Below, one piece after another: positions 11,957 through 22,625 of a stretch of 64,000 nt of DNA (the stretch's first letter is position 1; each line of letters begins with the position of its first letter). Below the pieces are notes generated by a model, which saw only the letters and a list, made by a program, of their open reading frames with translations, made no database searches and was not told where the DNA came from. The position numbers and the translations under genes are program-made. The stretch is from Cercis canadensis (Eukaryota > Streptophyta > Magnoliopsida > Fabales > Fabaceae): NCBI GenBank assembly GCA_003255065.1, contig QAOA01001436.1, positions 364,290 through 428,289 on the forward strand, given 5' to 3'.

Positions 11957-14580
11957 CAAGCGCCTGGCTCTGAGCTTGAGGTTCTTCGCCCTCTGACGTT
12001 GAGTTCCAATCATCCCCTGAGTCCTCAATTCTGAACTCGGGATCGTCCTCTTCTTACTCCTCCTCATCCACCAGTTGTCCATCCTTCACTTTCTTCCAGC
12101 AGTCGAAACTTTCCTTTTTCAAATCAAGGACTTGCAAAAGAGCATGCTCGATGGCCAGCTCAAATCCTCCTTTATGGGTAGCAGAGTAGTTGGCCACCAT
12201 TCTAGCCTTGGCTCGCCCCCTCAACCTTTGTTTCGACTGCCAGACCGGATCAAGACATCTGGCCATCTATGCCCGAACATGTTGCTCTATAATTTCTGCA
12301 GCTCGGCCTAACTCTTGAGTGATTGTCAGGCTAGCCTTTACGCTAGCTAGTTCTATCTTTACAGCGTCCACCCTCATCCTCGCAGCGCCCAGCTCTACTT
12401 CTTTCTTGGCCAACGCCTCCTGGCATGATGCTGCCATAGCTTGGTGCACTTGCTCTTCCTCTTGGACTTTCCTTAACTCTAAAGTATTCAGTCCGCTCCT
12501 TCTCTGAACTTCCTAAGAAATCAGCAATGACCGAGCCAAGCTATCAGACAGGTCATTCACTAATAGCTCTTCAAGGGCATTCGTAAGCTTCTTCCTATCC
12601 AAAGGCAACACCATCCAATCCAAACGGGTCCCTATGGGAAACTCCGCATTCCAGAAAGAACAGCTNAATCAAGGACTTCCAAAAGAGCATGCTCGATGGC
12701 CAGCTCAAATCCTCCCTTATGGGCAGCAGAGTAGTTGGCCACCATTCTAGCCTTGCTCGCCCCCTCAACTTTGTTTCGACTGCCAGACCGGATCAAGACA
12801 TCTGGCCATCTACGCCTGAACATGTTGCTCTATAATTTCTGCAGCTCGGCCTAACTCTTGAGTGATCGTCAGGCTAGCCTTTACACTAGCTAGTTCCATC
12901 TTTGCAGCGTCCACCCTCATCCTAGCAGCGCCCAGCTCTACTTCTTTCTTGGCCAACGCCTCCTGGCATGATGCTGCCATAGCTTGGTGCACTTGCTCTT
13001 CCTCTTGGACTTTCCTTAACTCTAAAGTATTCAGTCCGCTCCTTCTCTGAACTTCCTAAGAAATCAGCAATGACCGAGCCAAGCTATCAGACAGGTCATT
13101 CACTAATAGCTCTTCAAGGGCATTCGTAAGCTTCTTCCTATCCAAAGGCAACGCCATCCAATCCAAACGGGTCCCTATGGGAAACTCTGCATTCCAGAAA
13201 GAACAGCTGGAATGCCCCAGGTCTTTCTCCCGAATGGGCGCAGCGACCAATTCAAAAACCTTGACCTCGGAGTTAGGGTCGCATACTCGGCTATCTGTAG
13301 GGTCTGGTCTCAGCACCTCTTCCTCCTCAGAAGTCCGTAGCCTTTTCACTTCCTTCCTCTGTTTGCCCCTAGCGGCCACAAGGCTCTCTCCGGCCTTGCT
13401 TGGAGGAGGGGGAGCAGGTCGCGCCTCCTTAAGCGTCACGGTCCTCACGGACTCGGGCGCCAGGACCTTCAGCGGTGCAACTGATTTCTGTTGATCGGCC
13501 TTGGATAGCTTGACCAGCTTCACCATCACGTCCTTAGGTAATGTGTCATCTGTAAAGCAAAATAAGGTCGATCAATACACTTAGCAAACGACAGTCACAA
13601 TTAAACTATGAATACTGACCAATTAAATCTTTGGCCTTAAGAGTGACGGATTGAGCTCCTCTCATGGCATAAGGGGAGGATAACGTTGATAATCCGGCGA
13701 GCTTCCCCGCCAAAATCCTCTATTGGCTGAGTTGGTTGCTTGTTTATGTATTGATTCCATTGCAAGGGAAGCCTAGGCCTCAAATCCGGGTCAAGAAAAA
13801 ATGTCATCCTGGGTGAGGGTCTTAGTTTCCAAGTTAGAACTGTAACTCGGAAAAACCTGTCTTTCTAACCCTTCATGAACTCCTCCACCAACTTCATCAA
13901 ACCTAATTTTGGTCGGCTCACTATGTACAAAAATTCTTGATCGAACTCCTTAACGTCCTTCAAACTAAAAAAGTAAAAGGACACATCTACCCTAGACTCT
14001 ACAGAGAGCAAACTACACAATCTTTGAAAGGCTCAAAGAAAACCCCACACATTAGTATGCAATTGGGAAGGGCCGGCGTTGATGATATGAAAAAGTCCAT
14101 CTCGAAATCAGTCAGAGGTAACTCGGCCCCTTCCCGTTCTATGTAAGCAAGGTTAAAGGTAAAGAAATCATTTTTAGGACAATTTTTGCATACTGGGAAA
14201 TTTTGGGGACAGGCTTGAAGGTCGTATACAGAATGGAACCAGTCAATGTGTGAATAAAAACCTTTCATCTCCCTAATATACGGAGAATGGAAAAAGTGTT
14301 TCTAACACTTCCGTGGGCAAAAAGGGCAATGGAAGGACGAGCAATAAGGACATCCATGCTAGTATCGGTAGGGCCCAACCTCCCGGAAGCACTAGCTTGC
14401 CTATCATCGGCGGAACCCCTATTATTAGAAGGCTCCCCCTCAGGCGAGGGTTCTTTATTAGAGACGGGCTCCCCCCNCCCCCCCCCCCACACCACAATCT
14501 ACCTCCCTATCCAAAGAAAGGACCTCGATGGTTTCCAAATAGTCCATGGGATCAGCATTGTTAACTGAAGAGCTACTCAT
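11957..14580 (-). pseudogene. Antisense gene carried by the gypsy element, with an intron
   Basis: On the strand opposite to gag-pol a long discontinuous frame starts at ATG 14580 (MSSSSVNNADPMDYLETIEV). It runs through a glycine/proline-rich tract broken by a C-run with an N (14477) and a segment with FYSHIDWFHSVYD (near 14260). A likely intron spans 13619-13550 (70 bp, GTCAGT...TTACAG). Exon 2 gives a basic/proline part (13529-13056), an alanine/glutamate-rich coiled coil (AKKEVELGAARMRVD) and an acidic tail ending near 11957. In-frame stops occur before MARCLDPVW and in the acidic tail (about 12054). Function is unknown; comparable antisense genes are described in the Tat lineage. Part is duplicated around the N at 12666. 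Confidence 0.7.
12122..13208. repeat. About 545-bp direct duplication split by a single N
   Basis: 12122-12665 and 12667-13208 are nearly identical with a few substitutions and 1-base indels. They abut exactly at the N (12666). The layout suggests overlapping contig ends rather than a real tandem duplication. Confidence 0.85.
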
Positions 14581-15140
14581 CTAGAATCTAAAAATACCGA
14601 TGTCGAAGACAAAAAATCTAGGGCTCTAAAGGTTCGAAGAGGCAGTTACCTTTAAATTCACAAGAAGTCCGAGTTGTACTCCTAACACAGGCAAAACACA
14701 CTCTTCTAAATCGTTCCGATCTAGACACTAATCACTGGAATTTCACCAAAAGAGTAAGATGAGGCTCCTCTAACCCCTATTTGTAATAAGAGGCCAAGCT
14801 AATCGAACTGTTAAACCTATTCGCATCTAACAAAGGTCAAGATAGCCGCATTTCAACTCGGGAAGACCAAGCGTCGCGTCGTTGCCGGCTCTGACACCTC
14901 GAGAAGCCCAAACGATGGCGGTCGTCATAGTAACTCCTTGAAGCACCCCTAGCAAGGGACCACGTGGCACTACTGTACGAAGTGTCAGCAGGCCCATAAT
15001 GACACTTAGCGCGTCACCCGAATTTCAAATTCACATCTCAACACAACTCTTCCTGCCGGCGCTCGAACTCAAAATTGCCAACTAGCTCGTCAAAGAAACC
15101 GGACAATCCAAGCTTGGTCGAATAATCTTCCAAACTCGGC

Positions 15141-15155
15141 AAGAAGGGAGACAAG
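15141..15155 (+). other. Polypurine tract
   Basis: AAGAAGGGAGACAAG lies immediately upstream of the 3' LTR start TGTAGATGCCC, the expected position and composition for the plus-strand primer. Confidence 0.8.
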
Positions 15156-16797
15156 TGTAGATGCCCAATATCACTAGGCCCATCTAGCTAGAGGCCCATG
15201 CCAACAAATTGATATATGTTTCCCATATCCTCTATGCTCATGTATAAATACCTCTACCAGGACAAGTATGAGGACTTTTACAAAAAAAACTCAGCAGAAT
15301 ACCTTCATTAACTCGAGCATAACTAACTTAAGCATCGGAGCTCAGGTATCATGTTGTGAGAAATCTTAACACAAGTGTACGTTATCATTTCCAAGTAATA
15401 AGATGAGATAGAGTTATCGTTCCCACGAGGACTAATGTATCAATTACCGAAATTGGGTTAACCTTAATTTTATCTAATCAATCAATATGGAGATATTTTC
15501 AAGAAACAACTAAAATAGGATGAAAACAAACTTAGACCAGAAAACTAACAATCTAAACTAGCAAAATGATAGAATTATCAAGAGAAAAATATCTAGGGCT
15601 TTTGATTTCACCATAGTTATTGCTAATTCATTAACCAAGAACACTCTTCCTAATTGCTAGCCAAGAACCCTAAATTATTTATTAGCCTTTCCCAAGGTCA
15701 AACAAAAGTATTTCTAAGTTATGAACCCACGATATTCCTATGTGAATTGCGAACAACCTAGAAATTCACTTAATTGTATGATTCTTTTTAAATGGCTACA
15801 CAGGCCATATAGGTATATTCCTATCCTACATGCAACCTATGTTCTTAATCTCTATGATCTTTAATTACAAATTACCTCCAAGTCTCATTGTAATTATCTA
15901 ATCGATTAATTAGTGATCAAGCAATTAGAAGCATGAAGATTTGAGAAGAAGAAGATAATTTAATAAAGGAGTTCTTGAATTAAAGAAATAGAAAATCACA
16001 AATCATCCTAGCTAGGCTACATCATAGCCCTAGAAGGGAATTTAGTTCATAACAAAAAAGAAGAACAAGGTAAAATTAAATCTAGGCATGGTTCAAAGGG
16101 AAGAAGAATAAGAACTCTGAAGAGAAACCCCAATTTTGTTGTGCCCTTCTCCAATCCTTGTTTTTGCTCTCCTTCTTGCCTCCCAAAAGTCTAGAAAAGA
16201 ATCCCCGAAATTATTCCTGAAAGTCTCTATTTATACCCTTAAGCAAAAGCCCTAAAGAAACTTAGGAAAAAGAACACATATTCAGAAATCTGGTCACGGG
16301 CGCTGCGGCGCTGGGTCTCTGCCTGAAAATCCAATTTCTGCTAACTCTGGCACTGCGGCACTGAATTCTTGGCGCTGCGGCTCTGCTCCTATGCCAAAAA
16401 CATAAATTTTACAGCAAATGGGCACTGCGACGCTGGTCCTCTGTCCAGCATAGAATTTTGAGCATTGCAGCTCCGTATTTCAAGGGCTGCAACCTTTGGT
16501 TGCTATCCAACTTTTGCATTCTGATGTTCCAGGAGCTGCAACTCTTGATTTTAAAGGCTGCAGCCCTTACTTTCTGTCCCAAATCTTCATTTCTTCATTT
16601 TAAATCATGAAACCTATAATTTAACATAACCAACCCATTAGATGACAATTAAACTCAATAAACAACTAAATAATTAAGTAAAAGATATCTAAAGAGTGGG
16701 TATGAAACTCACTCAACATATCACACTCGCTTCCTGGCTCTTCTTTGTTTGCAGGTCCAGAGTAGACCCTCATGCTAGTTCAAAATAGGCATCGTCA
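15156..16797 (+). repeat. 3' LTR of the gypsy element, interrupted
   Basis: The two LTR parts are 15156-15351 and 16719-16797. They join to a unit collinear with the 5' LTR, with many substitutions between the two. The interruption is the 1.37-kb nested element, and TATCA is duplicated on both sides of it. Confidence 0.9.
15352..16718. mobile_element. Nested LTR-type insertion, probably a solo LTR
   Basis: 1367 bp starting TGTTGTGAGAAATC and ending CACTCAACA, with TGTTG/CAACA ends. It is flanked by the exact 5-bp duplication TATCA (15347-15351, 16719-16723). TG...CA ends, a 5-bp duplication and no coding potential fit a solo LTR. Its last third (about 16300-16560) repeats GC-rich words such as GGCGCTGCGGC in otherwise AT-rich sequence. 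No internal region or second LTR is present. Confidence 0.8.
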
Positions 16798-17231
16798 ATA
16801 AATAAAGTTTTCTTAACTCCATGGAGTATAGAAATGAACCAAGAATAACAATCCATTGCACTCAATAGCCACGAGAAGTACTCGAGAATGAAGACATAAG
16901 CATGAGATTGAACAAACAAAACTAGTTTTGGCTCTTCCATTCAAGCAATTGGTTTCACATGATCCATTATTTAGAACTGCAAGGGATTACAAATAAAACA
17001 AAAGAGAATAGATATATCAAACAACAATTGCTCATTCCATTGCCTTTGATTTACCCATGGCTCACCACCAAGCTCCACTTGTCGATTGTCATTTGGATAC
17101 ACTTTGGGTCATCACCAAGACAATAAATAAATATTTCAGCATGAGAATTATTAAATATTTGCACAAAGCAACATTTGACATGAAGCTTCAAAACCAGAAG
17201 AATATCAAAGAAAAAAAAAATAATAATGAAG
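16798..17231. other. Unassigned sequence between gypsy element and LRR pseudogene
   Basis: No NB-ARC or other domain is recognisable here, so the 5' part of the resistance-type gene is absent rather than merely frameshifted. Confidence 0.5.
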
Positions 17232-18910
17232 TCCTTCGATACAAGAAAGATTGACTTGGACTGGGATACATGGAGAATATATAGACCAGACTTAGAAAAG
17301 CTAACCACATCCACTTGTGATACCATCTTCTCTACCTTCAAGAGGTTGCGTGTGTTAGATCTGCATGATTTGGAGATGAAGATGATACCTAATTCTCTTG
17401 GTAAGTTGAAGCATTTAAGGTATCTGGACCTGTCCAACAATAGCTTTGCAATGCTTCCAACATCCACAACCACTTTGCTCAACTTGTAGACATTGAAACT
17501 CTCTGATTGTCATAAGCTGAAAGAATTACCTCAAGGCATTAACAATTTAATTAGCCTCAGGCATATTATAATTGATGGATGTCTTGCCTTGACTCACATG
17601 CCTCACGGGCTAACGCAGTTACGTTCTCTTCAGACATTATCAACATTTGTGTTGAGCGTAAACGACAATCTTGAAGAACTCAAGTTACTCAACAACCTCA
17701 GAGGAAGCTTGGAGATTTTGCATCTGGAAACAGTGATGATCTGTGGGCATGTTATTTTGGGACAAAAACAGCATCTTCAATGTGTGACTTTAAAATGGAA
17801 CCGAGACAACCGCGATAATGGTGAAGGGGACAATCATGGTGATCATGATGATAATGAAGAGCTTCAAGTGCTTGATCAGTCCCATAAAAACCTCAAAATG
17901 CTTGAAGTGCTTGATCAGCCCCATACAAACCTCAAAATGCTTGACATTGTAGGGTTTAATGGCAAGAACTTGCCAAGTTGGGTTTCTAAGCTTTCAAGTC
18001 TTGTCAAGCTTAGTTTGCACGACTTGCCAAGGTGCCAGTTTCTCCCACCATTGCATCAACTTCTCTCTCTCAAAATTCTCGAAGTAGCAAGATTGGAAGA
18101 TCTGGAATTCATAGCAAAATTTGAGGAATTTTCATCACCCTCCCCTTCAACAACATCATTCTTTCCATCGTTGAAGGAAATTATACTATCACTATGGGAT
18201 TGTCCTGATCTCATAAGCTGGTGGAATAGAACAGATGAGCTTCCTTCTAAGTCTATTCAGAGACTAGAAATCCAATATTGCACTAAATTAACATCTATTC
18301 CCTTTTACCCACAAGAGTTGGGCCTGGCATGTCACGTGGATCAACTGCAACAATTGATGAAGGTGGCACAACCATCCTCTTCTCTATCACATCAACCATC
18401 GTCTCCAACGCGGGTTCCTGGCAGTTGATGTCCTTATCCCTTAAAAAAATTGAAGGATTACAATCTATACCAGAGGAGTTGCTGATAAGCTTCACTTCTC
18501 TCCAGCGTCTTCACATTCAGGACTCCTATAAACTAACGTCTCTGTCAAAGGGTATCCAGCATCTTCCTTCACTTAAAGATTTAATTGTTGAAAAGATGGA
18601 ACCCAATCTGTTCAATGATGATGACAAGGAAATGCTAGGGAAGCTCCTTTCTCTGACCATAAAGGGAATTCCAAAACTGAAGGATCTTCCAGAGCCACCG
18701 AAACATGCTACTAAACTGGAAAAACTCGAGCTTTGTAGCTGTCCTAGTTTATTGTCATTGCCGGAGTGGATTGGCAACCTCAAATCTTTGCATAAACTGA
18801 TAATTGAGGACTGTCCTTTCCTTCGGACAAGATGCCAGCGAGAAACAGGCGAGGACTGGCCACAAATTGCTCATATCGGATATATAAAATATGAGCAAAT
18901 TTTATTATAA
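17232..18910 (+). pseudogene. NBS-LRR (CNL/RGA-type) resistance gene fragment, LRR part only
   Basis: Leucine-rich repeats of the CC-NB-ARC-LRR class are clear: RLRVLDLHDLEMKMIPNSLG, KHLRYLDLSNNSF, SDCHKLKELPQGINNL and later LEKLELCSCPSLLSLPEW. The end matches the usual closing motif (CQRETGEDWPQIAHI). The coiled coil and NB-ARC are missing. The frame is broken by a TAG at 17487-17489, where a Gln codon is usual in the NLQTLKL word, and by a frameshift near 18310-18330. A 39-nt in-frame tandem duplication lies at 17868-17945. Intact relatives are intracellular immune receptors whose LRR contributes to effector recognition; this copy should be non-functional. Confidence 0.92.
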
Positions 18911-19725
18911 GTAAAAGCATGCTACTGTTATTTGGGTAAGCCAGACCAGACTCCTCTAAGTCCTTGTAGTAATCAATTAAATTTTGATGTTTTGGTGCAA
19001 TTCTCACTTATTTGACTCATTTCTTTGAAGCAGAAATTGAAGCACGAGCAGAGGAGGTTTTCTTACCGCAATCAGTCAGTGCAATTACTGGTTTTAGTCT
19101 TTTCTTATGAATCCTCACTACAATTTGGAAGTGGATTTGCATGTGGCTTGGTACCTCATTCAGAAAGTGCTTGCAGATATTCATCCATGCTCTCCCTTGG
19201 TAACATTAACTGAATTTAATGATATTGTAAGTTGTAACATTAACCGGTTAAAAGTGGCTATTTATCATTAATTGTGTTCTTTCTGTTGGTTTCTTTTCTT
19301 TTCTTGTTTTGTGTGTGCGCGCGCCCGCACTAATGGTATTGCATCGTTACAGATTAAAATCACTAGCATATGGCCTTTTTCTTTTAATATTGTAGTTTAT
19401 TCAGTATTGCAATGCTGAAAGGGGCAGGGTATGATGAGAAGCACTGCTTCTGTAAAGCAAGTGAGTTGTTGGCTGTGGTTGAGTAGGGGGTTAGACCATT
19501 GCATGAGATAGGAAGGAGCAGGGTTTATGAGATGAGATTTCCAGCAATTGTACTGTGGAAAGAAATGTTTTACCACTTTAAAACTTTGGTTCTCGTTGAA
19601 TTTTTATTTTATTTTATGGTGAAATGAATTTGATTTTGGTTATGACATTTTATTGACTTATATTGGTTATTCCCCACCAGCCCCCTCCCCAAAAAATTAA
19701 AAAAAAAAAAAAACTTTANAAAAAA
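18911..19725. other. Non-coding, nothing recognised
   Basis: Sequence 3' of the LRR pseudogene. The A-run with an N near 19720 is low complexity. Confidence 0.45.
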
Positions 19726-19729
19726 AAAA

Positions 19730-20650
19730 AAAGCTTTAATTGTAGTTTTGGTATCTCCTATTTTGGCTATATGAATGATTTGGTACCTTATTTTCAAACA
19801 GTATTTTTTAATCCCTCAAATTTTACACAATGAACAAATTAATTCACACCCCAAATACCATTAAAAAATTAACGGTGGTGATGATGTGACAGACACATAA
19901 TAGTTTCATGGCACTCATGTGACAATTTCTTTTGGCTTAAATATAGTTTTGGTCTCCTTATTTTAGCTATTATGAACATTAATTGGTCCAAATTTTTAAA
20001 CAACACTTTTTAAGATTTTATTAACTATAAAAATTAGAAAAAAAAATTGTCCCCATAACACTTTATTAATTACAAAAATCAAAAGACATTATATATAATA
20101 CATTTAAGATCTAATTAATAAAATAATTTGGCTAATATTATTTACATATTAATAGTTACACTACTTTTACATATCTCTTGCATAATAGTCCTTATGCTAG
20201 AGAGTTCAATTCCATTTAACCATGGATTTATTTGTTTATGCTTCATGTGTTTTTTTTATAGTTCAATTCCATTTATGAGTATTTGAGATTTTTTTTCTCT
20301 GGTTCAATTCTTTATCTTCTCCATCAAAGAGAAGCTGAATAGAGAGAGAAAGAGAGGGTGAGATTAAGAGGGAGAGTACATAAAAAAAATTTCTTCATCA
20401 CATAACTGTCACATGTAAGCCATGTGTTTGCCACGTCAACATTACCATTGGTTTTTGGATGGAGTTAGACCGATAGACCATTTCATTCATTTTATACTTA
20501 ATAAAATGTTATGGAGAAATTTATTTTTTAATTTTTGTAGTTAGTAAAGTCTTAAGAAGTACTGTCTGAAAATAAAGAACCAAAATGTTTGTATGAGCAA
20601 AATAAATGGACCAAAACAGCAGCTAAGCCAGAAAAAAAAAAAAAAAAAAN

Positions 20651-20699
<49 letters not shown>

Positions 20700-20876
20700 T
20701 TCCACATTAGTGCCACGTGGCTACTACGTGTTTGCTATGTCAGGACCATTGTTAATTTTTTTTTATGGTGTTAGAGATGTGGACCAATTTTTTTATTTTG
20801 TGAAACTTGATGGACTAAAAAAGTGTTATTTAAAAATAGGAGACCAAAATAGGAGAGCAAAAATGTATTAAGCCAA
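19730..20876. mobile_element. Two nested related TIR elements (MITEs)
   Basis: The outer arms are about 19733-19930 and 20700-20876. They share the reading GTTTTGGTCTCCTATTTT and GCCACGTGG/ATGGCACT words in inverted orientation. Inside, 19932 (TTGGCTTAAATATAG) to about 20631 has its own arms of some 150 bp, matching the reverse complement of about 20480-20631. The families are related (both use TTTTGGTC). A poly(A) run with an N (about 20632-20697) lies at the inner right end. No transposase frame. Long inverted arms resemble Mutator-like MITEs; target duplications are not clear. Confidence 0.6.
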
Positions 20877-22011
20877 GAAAAAATCTTTCTCCCTCCAACT
20901 TACTGTTTCCTTTCTTCAGGATCTCTTTCCTCCTTCCCCTCCACAAAAAATTGGTAGGTATACTGGGAATATTATTTCCACAGACACATAAAAGTGCATT
21001 ATATACTCTCCACCTTTTAGACCCATTTTCTATGTAACTATGGGGGTAATACATATAGTGTAAGTAAGTATTTCTCCTCCTCTCACTGTAGACTTTATCT
21101 TTCTTTATATCGAGCTCACATGTATGATTTACTCATCCACACTTTCCAGCATTCACCTTAATTTCACAATCCTTGTTAGTCATTTCTTTCTCTCTTCTTT
21201 TTCTCTTTATACAACACACTATTTCAACTCATTCTCTCACATTTTCTCTCATTTTCCTTACACTCACAGCATTCTTTCATAGTATTTGCAGAACTCTACA
21301 TAGCTCATGATGAATGGAGAAAATGAGAAGATAAAAAAAAGCAGTGAGAATTTTGAAGTTATAGATATAAGGACTCGGTGGAGAAAAATGATATCAACTT
21401 CCCAAATGAACACTATCAATAGTATAGGACTCGGTTGGGTTGGGTTGATTTGGGTTTGGAAATGTTTTTCCCATTACCCAACCCAAACCAAACCAACTCA
21501 TTTTGATTAGGTTAGGTTCTATACTAGTCTAATCTAATACAACCCATACCCATGAAAAAAAAAATTATTGTCTTGATTGGAGATTGAATTCAGAAATGTT
21601 ATTTATATACTTCAAATTTATATTACGTCATATATTATGACTTCAATTAAATTTAGGCCATTCAAAAAAAAATTGGGTGAATCCATTTGAAATTATAAGG
21701 TGGAAATGAATTGAGATCCATGAAATAGTATAATTATATTTAAATATTGTAATGTTTAAAGATATAAAAGATTTGTCCATTCAAAAAAAAAAAGACATAA
21801 AAGATGTATACATTTAAAGGTTTTAAAAAACACATAACTTACTAAATAATTTATAATCAAGTGATATTAAAATTTTCTTTAAAATTTATAAATTTCAATT
21901 TTAAAGTTACAACCAAAAATTATTTAAAAAAAAAAAAAACACACACACACACACACAACTCAACTATATTTGGCCAAGGCAAGACGAACTTCATTGCTTT
22001 GTTTAATTTAA
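20877..22011. other. Non-coding; imperfect hairpin and (CA)n
   Basis: GGGTTGGGTT words at about 21433-21460 pair with ACCCAACCCAAACC words at about 21477-21500, giving an imperfect foldback. A (CA)n run lies at about 21940-21957. No gene is supported. Confidence 0.5.
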
Positions 22012-22428
22012 GAGAAAAGTCTAAAAAAATCTCATGAACTATACACTTTATGCACTTTAGCCCTTATCTTTAAAAAACGTAAAGAAGACTTCATTCAACT
22101 ACGAAAATATACATTTTACCCCTATAACTCTGACGTCCGTCCATTAATGGACGAAAGAAGATATTTGAATATTATAATTTAACCTCAAAACTCTTTAAAT
22201 ATTATTTTTTGATCATAATTTTTATAAATTTATTTTTATTTATACCCTTATAAAATTACACTATAGCCCAGATTAATCACATCATGTGCACATTAATGAA
22301 CAGATGTTAGGGTCGGGGGGTAAAGTGCATCTATTTCTAGTTGAAAGAGGTCTTTCTTACGTTTTTTAAAGATTAGGGCTAAAGCGCACAATGTGTATAG
22401 TTCAGAGGGGTTTTTTTGGATTTTTTCT
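22012..22428. mobile_element. Mutator-like MITE upstream of the PPR gene
   Basis: 417 bp with inverted arms of about 120 bp: AACTATACACTTTATGCACT on the left matches the reverse complement of the right end with few changes. The flanks TTAATTTAA at 22003-22011 and 22429-22437 give a 9-bp duplication, the size used by Mutator-like elements. Its right end is about 200 bp upstream of the PPR start codon, so it probably lies in the promoter. Confidence 0.8.
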
Positions 22429-22625
22429 TTAATTTAATTTTGATTTTCTTTTATTATACTCTAATTCTTTCTCTTACCAATTCCACTACTAACTTCGAAG
22501 CTCTTAAACCGCAGCTGCTCTCCATTTCATAAACCCTAACAACAATATTGCACCTTTCTTCACCAGCTGCAATACACCAACTACTATGAATGCTTATTGC
22601 TCATCGAATCCACGATTTCTAGAAA

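Larger units (their letters stand above)
5728..16797 (+). mobile_element. Ty3/gypsy LTR retrotransposon, Tat-like, decayed
   Basis: Complete outline of an old element: 5' LTR (5728-6008), primer-binding site, gag, protease, reverse transcriptase, RNase H and integrase (6089-11263, plus strand), two tandem-repeat blocks (11351-11825), an antisense gene (14580 to about 11957), a polypurine tract (15141-15150), and a 3' LTR (15156-16797) split by another element. The flanks GTAAA (5723-5727) and ATAAA (16798-16802) fit a 5-bp target duplication with one change. The integrase-to-RNase H order is gypsy type. An extra antisense gene between pol and the 3' LTR is known in the Tat lineage (Grande-, RIRE2-like); lineage is inferred from that and from the gag/RT style. 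Many stops and frameshifts show it is inactive. Confidence 0.93.

Noticed and set aside
20589..20871. Lysine-rich open frames
   Set aside because: They are produced by a poly(A) run containing an N.
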